From: Gibbula magus
Lineage: Eukaryota > Mollusca > Gastropoda > Trochida > Trochidae
DNA: 64,000 bases
Assembly: GCA_936450465.1 (NCBI GenBank)
Contig: OW388289.1
Span: forward strand, 66,524,420 to 66,588,419
Direction of reading: 5' to 3'
Numbering within the stretch: position 1 is the stretch's first letter; each line of letters begins with the position of its first letter. Positions 1 through 14,572 of this stretch are shown here, piece by piece. Below the pieces are notes generated by a model. The model did not search any database. It saw only the letters and a list, made by a program, of their open reading frames with translations, and had not been told where the DNA came from. The position numbers and the translations under genes are program-made.

Positions 1-2960
1 TATGTATGCTTTAAACTCTAATTGTTTGAAAGGTAATCCACGTACTTATGGACTGTAATCCAAATCACTCTGGCGCGGAAACAGAGAGCATGTCAGAAAG
101 GTTGTCTCGGAATTGCTTAAATCGTTGTCACGCACATCTATGTTGTGTAGGCGAAGCTTAAGCATCTACATGTGTCACATTGAACTAGTATTGCTCTAAG
201 TCAATACGTTGTCTGCTTTAAAAAAACTGTTACTAAATACGACATTTGTATATCTTTAACCGTAACTCATTCACTGTATTCATTATGTATCTGCTTTGGA
301 AAGAAATTATATTTTTTAGACATTTTACCTTGAAACGCTCACAATTTTTAGTATGTATACATGTATTGCATATACTTAATAAATGTACAAGTAGGATATA
401 CCTTAACATAATTATGTCCATATACGAACATAAGTTGTCAATTGCTTACCATATTTTAGCAGTTGTTGATGCTGGTGGTAGGACTAAGGTTTGTTAGTGA
501 AACATTTCTTACTACTGATTGACTTGACGAGGCGTAAATCTATCGCATACGTACATACATATATACATACATATCTTACTGCTTTGAGATACTTGACTTT
601 AGGAGCCCACATTACCTTTATCTCGACGAGCGAGTTGCCATGTATTTCAACTATATACATTGAAATGAGTGATATCAATAATGTCTAACATAAAAGAAAT
701 CCTTTAAAAAGGTAAGATTGGGGGGCAAGTGAGTAGATCTAGTGAATGGAACACGAGGCGGTGATTTTGGTGAATATCGGTGCTCGATGTACAGGCGGGT
801 GGACAATGCATGTCTTGCCTGGGTGTTTGCTAGTCTAGTGGGAGTCTTAAGTTTAAGAAATGACTGTCAGTACTGTTTTATAATTAGTCCTGCCATTACA
901 ATAAACCCATGAATGATTACATGTAAAACTTGATAACATAAAAATATGTTGTTTGACCTATTTAATTTCATATTTAACCTATGCGAAATCAAATCCAAAC
1001 AAAATGGATTGTGGTTTCCGATTCTGGAATGCAAAAGTACATGTATGTACTGAATTAGTGCGAAAGCGCTCATTTTGCGTAATATTGTTTTAAATTAATA
1101 AAAGGTAAACAAGTTTATTAAAGTTTCTAATTACAAAATAAGGAGAAATGATGTTGATATGACAAATACAGAAAAATCAAATTCCACATTGTTTGTGCCA
1201 ATTATTTCGGATTACCCTCAGTGTCACGTGGTTCATAATTTGCTACAGCACTGTTCATTGGTCATTAGAAAGATACAAAGACAACATATGTCATTGGCTG
1301 AGAAGTCGTTTAGAAAATTCCAACTGTAATATAGCGTCGAATATCAACTCATAACTTGGGGGGGGGGGGGGGCGCACATGCCGTTAGACGTTAAACCGCA
1401 CAGTTGCTTGGTCTATAATATTTTTGAGCGGCATTGCAGAAGTTAATAAGATGCGAACATACAAGTTCTATGGATTTATAACGTGGTTATGGCAATGGTA
1501 TGTTGTGTAGGTACTAACGTCTTTATCAAGCACTTTACCAAAGAAGTTGTTAATCCATATAATATGTATCTATTTGGTCATACGTAATTCAATATCTGCT
1601 AAGAGAAACTGCAAGGAACATAAAGCACAGTTCACTTCTATAAAACGCTCCCATATAAGAAGCATGGAATGTCGAAACTCGGATCCATAAAGGATGATGC
1701 AGAATGAGCAGTAATGACATGTTTAACATCAAAGTGAGGTACTTACTGATTCAAACTGTAAACCTAGTTCACCTTTCAGAGATCGCCAACAAGTCAAAAC
1801 TTCGCTTATGTGTTCATTGTAGACGGAAACATGTAATTTTCAACGTAAGCGATTTTGATTCATATGTCCTGTTAACGTGGCCAAAGTGTGCCCTTCTTCA
1901 CAGAGCTTAAATGCACTGATGTGGTATTCTCAGACATACCACTTTAACCCGAACAAACCTCTGTAGGACTTTTCTGATCAGCGCGTACACACTGGGGACT
2001 GTGTAGACTAATGAAGAGTCCATAAGGCAGCAGACAAGAACATTTACCTCCCGTCAAACTCATATTATAGAATATGTTTGGAAGATAGTCATGGGCGTCT
2101 CAGGATTTTCACTTGGCATGTATTTATCTTTAGGCGACATTGTGATTCAAATGCTGGTCTATATCTTTATATTATCATACACATGTAGATATGGTTAAGT
2201 TGAAAAGATAATACGGAATGTGACTTCGAGTTTAATGTACACTATTCACAATATCGTAACTATAGAATGATGTATACCAGTAAATATTTTATCAATACTA
2301 TTTTTGAACTTTCAAATATACTCAGAACAAAGAGTTGAACACAACCAGCGAGTGGTCAGAGCTTTATCGAAACGTATCCCTGGAGATTATTGAAGATGGA
2401 CAAGACAATAAATCCTAATCATGAACTTAATTGATGAGTTGATGATGGTGGAACGAGACTCTCTGTTAATATATTCAAGATACTTACAATGCAAAAACTC
2501 ATAAACAACTTGCAGACATGTAAGTAAGAGTAAACAGGCACGCAGAAATATATATGTTACGCGTTATTCTTTAATATTAGTTTATTGATACATTAAACTT
2601 TTTTAAAATTATTTTTTAATAATAATATGTGGCAAAAAGATAATGCAAGCTAAGTTCCCCTTTAATTTAATTAAGAATTTAAAAATACCTTAAAACGAAT
2701 TTTGATTTTAAACGAATCCATGTTAACCGAAAAAAAATGCAGAAATATAAAATGTATGTATATAGCTAGCATGTTCCATTTAATACATAAAGAGGAAAGA
2801 AATATGCAGCACAGGGTGAAACCCTTGCTCAATAATCTTACCATATTAAACATACATATCTGTAAAGATAAACATTGAGACCATTTCATCTGATACAGTG
2901 CAATTTGATGTTAAGTAGGAGCACTGTCGCACTCTACATGCGTATGAATCCAAATGGTTC
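1..2960. other. AT-rich non-coding DNA
   Basis: I see no ORF with family resemblance, no RNA gene and no clear transposon end. Short ORFs occur on both strands but overlap each other and have no protein-like composition. The only distinct item is a poly-G run at 1,358-1,372, listed separately. Confidence 0.6.
1358..1372 (+). repeat. Poly-G run (15 G)
   Basis: Fifteen consecutive G residues in otherwise AT-rich sequence. Such runs slip in replication and sequencing, so the exact length is uncertain. Confidence 0.95.
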
Positions 2961-3080
2961 AAAGTGGTGGAATCCGCTTGCCGGATCCTTCCGGATTCTT
3001 CCGGATTCCACAGGATCCGCCAAAATTTGGGAGATTTTTTAAGGATCCGGAAAATGATTTCCACCACTTTTTGTCCTGTG
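2961..3080 (+). mobile_element. GGATCC-rich palindromic MITE, copy 1
   Basis: A 120-bp element whose two ends are inverted repeats. The left end reads GTGGTGGAATCCGCTTGCC, and the right end (about 3,043-3,080) is its imperfect reverse complement, finishing in TTTTTGTCCTGTG. The core is built from repeated GGATCC/GGATTC words. Two further copies lie at 9,361 and 58,369. No ORF is present, so movement would depend on a transposase elsewhere. The superfamily is not assigned because target duplications are unclear. Confidence 0.75.
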
Positions 3081-6000
3081 TATGTAATTTTTAAATATAA
3101 AACGATGATGAAACAACAGTTTAAAACAATAATTTAAGTAGTAATGGAAACCAGATAATTTATAATCGTTGAGAATTCTCGATGCACTTCGTTCTAATCG
3201 AGTTATAACCACATGGAACACTCTGTGGCCATGTTGTTCAAAATGTAAACCTTTTCACAAATCCATTAATCGAAGAGTCTAGTTTCCTTCAGTGATGGGT
3301 ATGTATATTCATGAACAAGATGTATGAGGATGTAAATGTACAGACATAGGAAATGGACAATCTTTAGACCTCATGTTGGGTGTAAATGCTATGCACTTAG
3401 CTCCATGTGAGCTTTCCATAGCTGAAATCCGGAAAACCTTCTCGAAAGATTTCAATAACATAAAAGTATTTCACTAAATCCTAGTTTTGCAAATAACGCC
3501 AAGAGAACTGTTGATGTGTTAGACTATCAGTAGTATGGCGACAGCGACCAAAATGTGTCGTATGAATTAACGAAACGAGACAAAATGAAACTCGAGATTA
3601 ACAATGTCTTTATTACCTAAATTACCCCATTTTAATAACATAGAAACAGCAAGCAAACATTTTTAACGATAAAGGATTCCGCGACGTCAGTGTTTACTTG
3701 ATACTGTTTATGTTTCACCAAGTGAGTTATAAACCTGGGGCGGTCGTTAACTGGTGATGTATTACATGTACTTTCAGAGAACTGGACAAGTTCTAAACGT
3801 TTAAACGGCGATGTTTCTTCACTGATAAACACAACTTTAATATCTTGTTAAGTAAAATACACGTTGTATAAACTCAAAGACAATTTAGCCAAACCAATCC
3901 ACCTATTTTAACACATTCAACCCAAACCTTTCGATTAATATACTTAATATATTATGTTTTGACACATATTAATAAATAACTACAGTTTCTCTTTTCGTCA
4001 CTTTGAAACATACATGAGCGTATTATAGGCGTTGAAGGCGGGACATCGATTGAGGGCACGCATGAGGAAAATAAACATCCAGCTCACAGTGTTTGTGTCC
4101 ATCTTTGCTCCATGACATTAACTCTCAGAATGGACAACTGAATCTTCGATAATTGTCTTGAAAGCGTCCTGAAATGTCAGATGTGTACAATCTACAGAAC
4201 TTCGTTATTTCATGGATATTTAGAAAATCACATGCAAAGAATGGACGCTTTATTAAAGTGGTTACGACTGTTATTTATATATTGATCCGGTCTCACATTA
4301 AGTATATTATATTAACATGTAGCTACACATTGAAACTATATCAATATATGTAAATATGTAAGTATCAAATGAAAACATTTCTCCAGATATTAAATAATAA
4401 TTGCGATGACCATGGATATGAATGTATCATAGTTTCAGAGCTGAGCTATGCAGAAGTCAATGAACACAGTGTAAGCCTGTTATAGTGATATTTACTGTGG
4501 GTGATGATGGCGATGATGCGTGTGTTTAAAATAGCATAAGCAATATCAAAGATTGGGCGAGTCAGTATTATCCAAAGTTAATATATTTGACTATTTTCTC
4601 GTTGTCGTTCAACTTATGAAAAGGGAACTGTACATACAATATTAGCAGAAGAGCAGAATAAAGTGAATGTAGGATCATACTTGTAAAGTACAGCTATAGT
4701 TTATTATTCCATCGTGCTTCTTTATGCGGTTATGTATTATTAAAACTGTATTCCGAAATTGAACTAAGCTTTTAGATGAGAGAACTTGGCACACAATACA
4801 ATATTAGCAACAGAGCAGACATCAGTGGATGGGAGACCCTATATGTACCGTATAACTATAAGTTTGCCTCCTAGTATGTTTTAATATAATTAAATATTTA
4901 ATCTCTAATAAGGCCAAGAATGTTTTTGAAAAATAAATGAGTGAGTTTCAGTATGACCATCCATTTAATGAATTCTTATAGGAAGTGAACTTGTTCTTAC
5001 AGATGCATCCATTGTGTTTCATAAAATTTTAGTACGTTCCAACTCACCATATGTGCTGTTTACAATACAAACAAATTCTCTCACCTTGCACATTCATCCC
5101 CAATCGCCGAATATATCATAATTACTAGTTTCCAATTAAAATCTAGTAACATCATTATGCATGTGCAGAAACTTAACCGAAACCGCACGCCCCATTAACA
5201 TGCACAGTAGCACCCATTAAACATTATCAACCCAGATTTGTTATTGTGTCTGTTTTAAATAAGATTCCAAAATTACGTTTGACTCATTGGCGCGCGTCAA
5301 TCGCGATGCATTGTCCGTTTTTTGATAAGAAATCGATACTTTTACCTCCATATCGTCAGTATGCTAAGTCGACTATCATCAAAATGGCAGTTGTCGGTAA
5401 CAGTCGGTACTTCTCAATAAAGTAACACCATTTATAACGTTTGGAATATGTGGCCCCAAACAACACAACGGATGTACCTTTAATGTTTTTCATGATAAAG
5501 AAACTGAAAAGACAAATATATATCTCAATGTAATTACATTTCCCAAAGTTCATAAGTTTACCGTTCCATGTCAAGGGAATAACAAATCCGTCCACCGTGT
5601 AATTATTTAACCTTGTACAGTTGACAAGTAGAGCACGGATTTTCAGAGCACCTTGAACTACCGAGAGCTGATGTTAGTTACCTGCAGAGTCCTTGCTTTG
5701 ATTCTCTTAGGAGTTGTTTTCAATTATTATTGAAGGCACTTTGGCGCCAGTGTCATACTGGAAATGTCACCCCTTCTATAATTCAATTACATGGACTTGT
5801 AGCGCAAAAACTAGGAGAATTAGTGTCTTTCATCTAAAAATATCTAAGTTTGTGAGTTTTTAAAAAAAAAGTGTTGTTGACAAAAGATTACCTAATTGTT
5901 TCAACATATTCCAAAATATTGACATGTCAAAATATAAGCTCAAACTGTTTTCCTGAATACTTGTAAAACAACGGTGAACATTACTATCCGCTGCCATTGT

Positions 6001-9000
6001 CATTTTCAGTCGTAAAAGGATCTAGTAACATTAGTTATACGTATTCTACTGCAATATGTTAACCTACACTGATGCCTTCATAATAGTATGTATTCCATTT
6101 TAAATAGATTGAAGCTACTAACCGTCATTAACTTTATCACGTCACAATGCTATGATTTTAGTCCACTGCAGATGACTAATGCCAGTGATACCTTCAGCGA
6201 TTCTCATATTTTCTGGAAAACTGAATAAATGAAGGAAGAATGTGGATGATTACTCAATTATTCAAGTAAAATATCATTGGCAAGTCTCGGACATGTGTTA
6301 CCTTTATCATCTTGTTTGCATTTATTAGATATCACAAGACAGGTGAGAGTCTCCATCTATCATTCAAAAATGTGTTCCACAGGACATATCACATGTATGA
6401 GTTGGAATACGATAAGCAGAAACCGTTCCAACATGTTCAGTGCCCTGGCGTCATCACAGAGTATTAATATCATCAAATAGATGACTCACAATGTGTTGAC
6501 GTCAACACTGTTATGACACCATAAATTTGATTACAACACACTGTCATGCGCAATTGACGCATTAGTATGACGATTGTGAGTGTGGGTGATGAATAGAGTC
6601 TCACCCTCGCTTATTGTGATATCAATGATAAAGAAAGCAATTTGTAGATGGCCGTCACTTACATTTTATGTACATGTGTTTTCCTACAGTATTTATAATG
6701 GATAGTAATCTTTGAGAGTTGTAAAGATGAAGCAAAATGTAGTTATATACATGGTTAACTTCCCAATTTCTATGAATGCGAATTATGGTTCTGTGCAGAT
6801 ACTGACGCCGTTATCAATAGAGCTTGGTTTCATTCAACAAATAACCGTAATACCATGCAGTATATAAGCTGAGTATATTTAAATGTTTATTTTCTAAATA
6901 ATATTTACATACTTTGATATTCATAGACGATCGTGATTCATTATAGATGCTATAGACATGTTCATGATATGTATCTATTAGAGATTTACTGTTTTCAGTA
7001 ATTATCGAAAAATATAATGAAATAGCGTGTCATAGTGTCTATGTAACATATATGTACGTTTATATAAATCCGCATTCATCTCCTCTCCGTATGTGAATGT
7101 CAATGTGTGTCTGTATGTCTGTAAGCTGTCTTCCTGACCTGCGACCCAATGAAAATGAGACTTAAAATAAGCTTTGGTAACGAACTGTGTTTGCCATGAA
7201 CAATTTATCTAATTTCGGTTATCAGCCAATCAGATTGCAAATTTTACTGCTTACTGCTTTCACAACAAGGTTTAACAAATCCGAATATAATATTTTTTCG
7301 GATACTTAAATTCAGTTCAACATTCGCTAACTAGCGCCCGAACGGTAAATCTATTGACGAAGGCAGGACAAGTTATCTCCCTTGAATTGAAGGTTACTTT
7401 TCGATTTTACTTATACTTCTGACGATGTTAAGTGAATACGTTGATGCACTGTATATCAACTTGTCACTGTTTAAACTGCAAATCCACAGTGGATATTCGA
7501 TATTTCTCGTCGTTTTGCGAGTATATCTCATTGAAGGAAGTAAAATTATATTTTCACGAGTGGAGCAGCTGAGAAATCTTATATACTATTTCACTCAGTG
7601 AAAATAATGATTATATTTCAACCGATAGATGCCGTATTTCACCACCATAGTAAATAGGGGAATATGCAATTGTACTTCTCTCAAGATTTTTAAATACAAA
7701 ACAATGAGTTGCATGAAAAGGAGAACTTTTTTATGCCTTTTAAACGTAAGCTTGAACGTTGTTTCTAATTTTCATTTTAACACACTGGAGAAAATTCATC
7801 TAAAGCTCTACGGAAATTAAATTGAAGAAATGAAAGATATCAAATCGTCAGTCGAGCTGATCAAGCAACCATCTACAGTAGCAGTTGGCAGCACGTCGTC
7901 CTAGTAAATATACTGACCTTTATTTGTTTAACAATTTGCTAGACATAAGAGGGTATGTATAAAATCTAGAACATCATACCTGTTATCGAAATCGTTGTTC
8001 CTCCACGTACATGACATCTGCTCGTTCAATACAAACGATCGACGTATTTTATCATAACTGAATTCAATATTCCGTAAAATACATTCAGGTTATCTCATAC
8101 AATGCTTGATAAGGCTTGACGTATTAATGTTAAAATTAATTAAAATTAAGACGCAAAATCATGTTGCCTTTCAGTCACAATAATGTTTTTTTTTAAACAA
8201 ATAAATTGCCGGGAACTATCTAAACTCTAAACGTGATGAATTCATATGGTATTGAGTATAGTTTTGAAAAAAATTGAAAAAAAAAATTCTTTTGGAAAAT
8301 ATTTATTAAATATAAAACAGTTTTAAGTGGTATGTAGTTGCCAGCAGATATGTCCCATTCATATATATCGCGTTTTGGGATCATTATGTTTAATGAAAGC
8401 TGGTTGTCTTTGCAAGACTTGCGTCATGGTGATTAAAAAGGAGTCATAGGCTATGGGTGAAAGACACAATTGTATATACCTTTCCGAAATAAAATAAGCG
8501 GTGGAAACTATGGCAATTCTATCAATCGTTGTCATTTCAGTTATTACTTAATGGACGTGTTAATAAATGTTGCCAGTTAAGTTTCGATGGTAGGAATTCT
8601 CAGTAAAGACGTCAACTACTTTTGCACAAGTGAATCACGAGTTATTGTTCTGCAGATTTATAACCGAGGAGTCGTCATGAAAAGTAAGTGCATATTTGTA
8701 TTTATAAGCAGGTGTATATCTATAATAGATAACTTTTGTGCCACTTTGCCTATAAAGACAGGCAATTGATTGAAGCGCCCGTTAAATATTTCACATTCGT
8801 TCACATTCCGTTGATAATCATTTGTTGAAGCTCAAATATTGACGTTTTCAGATTCGGAAAGCATTTAATATCTGTATAATGTAGAAAGCACATTGGTTGA
8901 TATTTGAAACGTACATATCATTGCTACGATATCACATTTGATGTAAAATAGGTTTTTAAAAAAAGTACAAAGGCCAATGTGATGTTTCCACGTGAATGTT

Positions 9001-9360
9001 TGCTTATTATATATTCTTCAAATGCTTTATTAAGTCGTTACTTTTGCGTAAATCGCCAATACATGTTAATCTATGTTTGGATAGATTCTACGTATTTAAT
9101 TCAAGGGGAATGACATTTAATTTATTGGTTTTGAGCAAACTGTAATTGCATTTATAACACAAATACAAATTTATATTAGACGTTTTAAGAGCGTTTAGAG
9201 ATGTGTTGATGCGGTTTTAGATATAACATGTTAGGTTGCCACTTCCTTGTAATACACATTACAAAATTGTTAATGTTTTAGACGGCCGAAGTCACATAAT
9301 CATATACATCCACAAATGAGGCACAAATTTGCATAGCACTGTCGATCCCGAACAGTAAGG
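3081..9360. other. AT-rich non-coding DNA, 6.3 kb
   Basis: No recognised coding sequence. Around 7,330-7,640 there is short inverted and repeat-like sequence (TATTTTCAC answered by GTGAAAATA) that may be an old foldback element, but its ends cannot be set. The remainder shows nothing supportable. Confidence 0.55.
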
Positions 9361-9476
9361 TTGGTGGAATCCACTTGCCGGATCCTCCGGATTCTTCCGT
9401 ATTCTTAAGGATCCGGCAAAATTTGAGAGAATCCGGAAGGATCCGGCAAATGGATTCCACCAATGTTTGTCCTGCG
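9361..9476 (+). mobile_element. GGATCC-rich palindromic MITE, copy 2
   Basis: Second copy of the family at 2,961. It has the same left arm (TTGGTGGAATCC, then CTTGCCGGATCC), an internal GGATTCTTCCG segment, and a right arm of GGATTCCACCAATGTTTGTCC. The 5' part of the core has a small deletion relative to copy 1. ORFs read through this interval are by-products of the palindrome. Confidence 0.75.
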
Positions 9477-10584
9477 CAATGGGCACGGCTCGCTGGATTT
9501 GTGGATGGTCTGCTTCAGTTCTGGATAAACTGTCATTTTGAAAGGTGATTTCGTGCTCGACACTGAGACATGAGTTGAGAGACGTGTGGTGTCATATTGG
9601 GCAAGAAACGTACTTCAATTTGTGCCTCAAAATCTATTCAGCAGTACAGATGGGTACTGGTAAACGCTGGGTTTCAGGCTTTCAAGCACTGTAATTGGTT
9701 ATTTGGGTTGGATGAGGGTAATAATCCACTAGGCGCCTTGAGCAAGCATTTGATGTCGAAATATGCGCTGGCAGCCAATACCCCAGTTAATATTGTAATT
9801 GGTTAAATCCTAACATGAATAAAATCTCGTAATATCATCATGTATAATGTTAAGCCAGCTGTCAGTGTAGAAGTAATTGGTGTCATTGAATCTTATCCGC
9901 TCATGTCATAAATATAATCTTGCTAAGTTGAAAAGACCTGAATTCAGGTTTAATGCCATCGCCTTACACTCTCTCTAACTTTGAGGTCATTTAATTTATA
10001 CTTTGATAAGCTTTATAAAATCCTCTGTTCAGAGAGCTTACCGATATTCTCCACATATGACACCGTGGATCATGATCATGTTCAAACATGGCCTTCCTGC
10101 CACTGATATCAGCTGCTCCCTCCGACAAATCAGTGAAAATGGAACTGACAACCAGCTTCGATACATAATTATGCTTGCTATTGAAGGTGTTCCTCACATT
10201 TGACATTTTCAGCCAATCATGTGGTGAACTACTATACAACCATTAACTAATGATATGCCCATCAAACTGTTTCCATAGTCTAATACAACTGCTATCGTCA
10301 TAGTCATAACTCTTCACTTGAAGTTTATTGGAAATAAGTATTAAATGTCTGCCAATATTATGGATTCACCCATAATCCATAAACTAATCACCCTGGGTCG
10401 TGGAAGAATCCAGGGGGTAGAAGAGTAGAGATTAGGGACGATCGAGGATGCACAAAACAGTTTACTATTCCGATTGGCAGATGTTCTACATTTACTACCA
10501 GAGACCAATGTTTGAAGGTGTAGTCCAAGAACATGTAATTTCAAAGAAATGTGATGCTTGCATACAAAATCATTATTGTCTTCA
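9477..10584. other. Unassigned DNA
   Basis: No recognised gene. A 69-codon ORF at 9,597-9,806 has ordinary amino-acid composition but no motif I can name, and no splice context is evident. A small hairpin (TTATGGATT / AATCCATAA) lies near 10,360-10,382. Confidence 0.5.
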
Positions 10585-10912
10585 AGGGGCAGTAGCAGCT
10601 GAAACAAGTCGATGAAATAATATTTGAAAAATAATCTCACCAAAAGTAAAACACCCTTCTCCCTTCTGATAATCAAATTCTAAATGAGTGTAATCGTGTA
10701 ATGAGTGTAATGAGGAATCGTTGTTGTCATTCGAAATAATAAAATGTGTTCACAATAAAGTGCCCGCCATGCAGTTTTTTCGTTATACACAACACCGTTA
10801 TTGCCACTACAAATACTTGGTTTGTGTAATAGTTTACTCTCTGAAGTAAAATATAAATGATATAAACTATCATTATCAACGGAAAATTTGAAAAACATGT
10901 GCTACTGCCTCT
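10585..10912 (-). mobile_element. TTAA-flanked MITE (AGGGGCAGTAGCA family), copy 1
   Basis: A 328-bp element in reverse orientation to the copy at 56,656. Its termini are AGGGGCAGTAGCA and TGCTACTGCCTCT. It is flanked by TTCA on the left and TTAA on the right, consistent with a TTAA target duplication with one later change. The reverse complement aligns through the interior with the 56,656 copy: both contain TTATTGTGAACACATTTTA and TTATTACACAAACCA-like segments. TTAA targets are used by the piggyBac and Kolobok superfamilies; neither can be chosen from a non-coding element. Confidence 0.85.
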
Positions 10913-10916
10913 TTAA

Positions 10917-12239
10917 AAAATGATGGCAGTAAAATACTGTTGATGTGTGAGTGCGTTACGGTTATTATAGTCCTCTGCTACGTCAATATAAAACAACTGA
11001 CGTCCATATTAATTAAGTTCTTTATCCGTTTATATCTTAAGTTTCAATGAGAAGTGTATCAAGTTAAATGAAATTAAATAACTAAGTTTAGCAACACCGT
11101 CTAAATAGAATACAACCAACTTCACTTTAATTTCGATGTTTGAGTTCAATGACGTCAATTACATGTTTAATATTAGTTTATTTTATTATATTTTACAAAG
11201 ATAAGTATATCATGTGAAGCAAAACAAATCTATGATTCTCATATACAATAATTATTGTTAAACATACATGATTACTAACAGAAGAGATATTATATTGCAT
11301 TTCAGACTGATTTACTTTTTTAAAATAAGATTAGTGTTGCAAACCTTGGTATGGATTGAATTATATATTTGAATCTAGCTGCATGTACATAATAGTTTAC
11401 CAATAATTTCTGTCAATGTCTGTACTATTAACCTTTTCTGTAAAGCTAAACAAATATAGTCATTGTCTATGTAGCCGGGTATTAATTATGCATAATCACT
11501 AAGATTGAAGATTAAATCATAATCAAATAATTAGGCATTGCCCATTTGTTGAATGTTACCGTCACATAATTAATATTATTACCCACGTGGTACTTCGTAA
11601 AGGGGTTTCATAACAATCTGTTATGACACATATGTGTCATAACAACTTCAAGTGATTTGATTGGCTAACGATGAACTTTGACACTGTCTGGACTAATTCA
11701 TTCAACAAACAAACAAAAGTGCTCTGAGAACAAACTAACTTAGTTTGTCTTATTGATGCACAGGTTTAATGTAAGATCATATTATCTAGATCTGTATTTA
11801 ACACGAGATAGTTATTTATCAGCAAATGTCACATATTCGGAACGATCTAGTGACAATGACTATTAAACATGTCACTGAAATGGCCATGGTTAAATTGTTC
11901 AGCAAATGCATCCTATAACATGGTCAAGGTCAAAGGTTATAACCTCAGTATGTGACACGGGAACATTGTAAAGTTCAAAGGCCTATGACCAATTAAGAGT
12001 TATGATTAAGGTTAAAATTTAAAAAAATGCTTTTTGTCATCGAGATGAAGGTTAGAAGGTAAGAGAATATGACTATTGCAATGGCCTCGTGTCAAGGGAA
12101 ATACTAGTCTCTGAAACAGTCAAGTCAACATAACACTGATGACATCTATATTCGCCCCTAAAAGTACACGCGAATCACCGATGTATGTGCCAAGCATATG
12201 TAAATTTGGAGAAAGGTTGATCCAAAACTGCGGGAGAGG
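10917..12239. other. Unassigned DNA with repeat traces
   Basis: No coding sequence recognised. It contains the perfect palindrome at 11,620-11,643 and, at about 11,880-12,060, a segment with repeated GGTCAAGGTCAAAGG-like words. These resemble the CCTTGA/GTCAAGGTCA words of the tandem repeat at 28.5-29.9 kb and are probably a diverged repeat fragment. Confidence 0.5.
11620..11643. repeat. Perfect 24-bp palindrome
   Basis: GTTATGACACAT is followed immediately by its exact reverse complement, with no spacer. It may be the centre of a small foldback element, since related TTTCATAACA words occur just upstream. Confidence 0.85.
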
Positions 12240-13020
12240 TTGAGCAAAGCATTATAATTTTTTTTAGCTCTACCCGAAGACAAAACTTCGAACACCACTA
12301 AACGGATTTCTACACCTAATGACTGTTTCACATACCAAGTTTCAATGAACTACGCTTTATTGATGTATAATTTTATTCTGGAAAGAAGCAAATAATTTAA
12401 GTTTACACATGATGATCACTTAGCATACAACATTTCACTAAGGTCGACCTATGACGTTTTAGTTCTGCCCCGCAAGAAATGTCCAAGTTTAGTTTCCATG
12501 TAAACGGGCAAAATAATAATAATACTCCTTAGAAATTGACAATTACCAAATGAACGTCTACACTGATTGCTTAATACATATATACACACTTTAATGAAAA
12601 CATAATGAACACTTTTTGAGATATATGCCGGACAAAAAGGAAGAACGGACGGCGGTTATTTATGTGATTATATAATAAATCACCCTTTGGCTCTTTGCCT
12701 AACGAATGCACTTTAAAACACGCAATTATAACTAAGGTGACATGATCCCCCATAATATCACTTCAAAATTAAAGAGAAACAAGCAATTGGTGATATGACA
12801 CCAAGTCGAATTATCACCTCAAAATTCGTCAAAGGTCAACAACATCAATAAGGCCCTGCATCTTCCCAAGATGATGGTGTAAGATACGTGTATCATGAGA
12901 AGACGGTGAATGGCACTATATATATCCCGCTGACAAGCTTAACATGCAAAGTCACATACCCGAAAAGTTCCGCCCTGACCCCTAGAATAAAGTTCACGGT
13001 CTCAAAATCTATCAAGCTCT
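12240..13020. repeat. Mosaic of diverged repeat fragments
   Basis: At about 12,245-12,400 there is an element fragment with CATACCAAGTTTCAATGAA, the kind of word seen in the other internal-repeat elements here. At 12,640-12,660 a GAACGGACGGCGG word resembles the GTCCGTCC start of the element at 26,093. From about 12,738 (GACATGATCCCCC) to 13,010 the sequence matches the start and body of the repeat at 28,346-29,960, including ATATCCCGCTGACAAGCTTA and a GTTCCGCCCTGACC word. No ORF is preserved. Confidence 0.6.
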
Positions 13021-14495
13021 GTGTTTAAAAACTACTTGTACTTTATAACTTCTTCTTACATTTGTCCACCTTAAGTTGTATATTTTGTGTTAAATGAAGC
13101 CTTATGAGCTTCCGATGTGATTTTTGTCAAGATATGAATAATTTTCTTGCCGCATTAGTAGTAATGACGATGTCTTATATCCAACCATACAACCGGAAGA
13201 TTTAGAAGAAACTCTCTTACACATCCAATTAAATTTTTATCTCGAACTTAATTGAAATTGGCGTATATGTCATCAAAGGAGTCCCAAGTCCTAAAACAAC
13301 TTCAAGAGAATTCACTTGACGGATGCCAAGATTGGATTTGAAAATTGCATTGCAATATACAGTATTTTTCAAAGATGAAGGGAAAAAAATCGACGATGTA
13401 AGATGTGGGAGTCAAATTGAGCTTTAGATATTTTAAAAAAGTGATTTCATTTCATAATGGTTTTTGTTATTTATAAAAACGTAACAAAACGAAAAGAGCG
13501 GGAAGTTAGTGATGTCATTGCTCGTGTACTTTTTTAAAAATATAAATGTTATTGTCGAGTTACGTAAATGATATGAAATGTGATACTATTAAAATGATGA
13601 ATACAAACAAGTAAATCAAACATACTGAAAAACCAAGATATCTCATTTGCTTGGAAGCAGATAAACATTTTAAACGTCATTTTAAAATCTCGTTCTGCGC
13701 GACAGGAAAATACGAAATATACAAGGGTATTACAGTCCCGTACACCCTGTCAAAACACCGGCACCGTGTAACTGATAGTACATTTAGTGCCCCTGTGCGC
13801 CTAGGCCAATAGAGCCAATACTTAAGCAATCAATATTATCATACACTTATTTCTATTCCTTATAAAGGCCCGAAGCGATCAGCACGGCAGCCAGATCAAC
13901 AGTGTTAAAACCCTGCTGAAAGCGAAGTTATCTTTCGGTCAGATTTGTGTGAAATCGTTTCAATTCAAAAACACGTATACATATTTTAGGTATTCCTGAG
14001 GACCTGGTTCACCAACTGCTACATTAACATTACTGAAGATAACATACTTTATAATTTAAAATATTACGTCATGCCCTCGGCTATATAAGAATTTCACTTT
14101 GGGTGCCATCCCATTATTCTATCACTCGATTTCTTCAGTAATGTGGATATGCATGTAACAATTTTGACACTACATTTTAAGCTGATGTGCTAAATACGCA
14201 ATAGTTTGACTGTTATTTTGACTTTGGCTTGTATACGTATAAAAATCATGTATGGTGTTTTTAAAATATGTTTACAAACGACGTTGGAAGTAAAAGGTTA
14301 ATTACATGCTGACAATAATGAGTGAGTCACGAATGTTACCCCAAAATGTTGAACCAGTTTATTCTAAATGTACAATTCTTACCGAAACGAGGCTGCTTCC
14401 TTTTTTCTGGAAGCACAATTGAAAGCATGGGCATCGAAGGATCACTGAATCTATTATTCGAAATAACTATACGATATATAGGTGACATACATTTA
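13021..14495. other. AT-rich non-coding DNA
   Basis: No gene, RNA or transposon end could be supported in this 1.5-kb stretch. Confidence 0.5.
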
Positions 14496-14572
14496 AGAAT
14501 TGACTTTAAAATTTATTAAGTTCATGAAGGTATACCTCCATGAACTTAATAAAATTTGAAGTCAATACTTAT
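14496..14572. repeat. Long near-perfect palindrome
   Basis: Two arms of about 33 bp meet around AAGGTATACCTC. The left arm runs from ATTGACTTT to TTAAGTTCATG and the right arm from CATGAACTTAAT to GAAGTCAAT, with only a few mismatches. A related half-site (AAGTTCATGCAGGTATGAAC) lies about 250 bp downstream at about 14,789-14,809, so 14.52-14.81 kb may be one non-autonomous element bounded by these motifs. Confidence 0.8.
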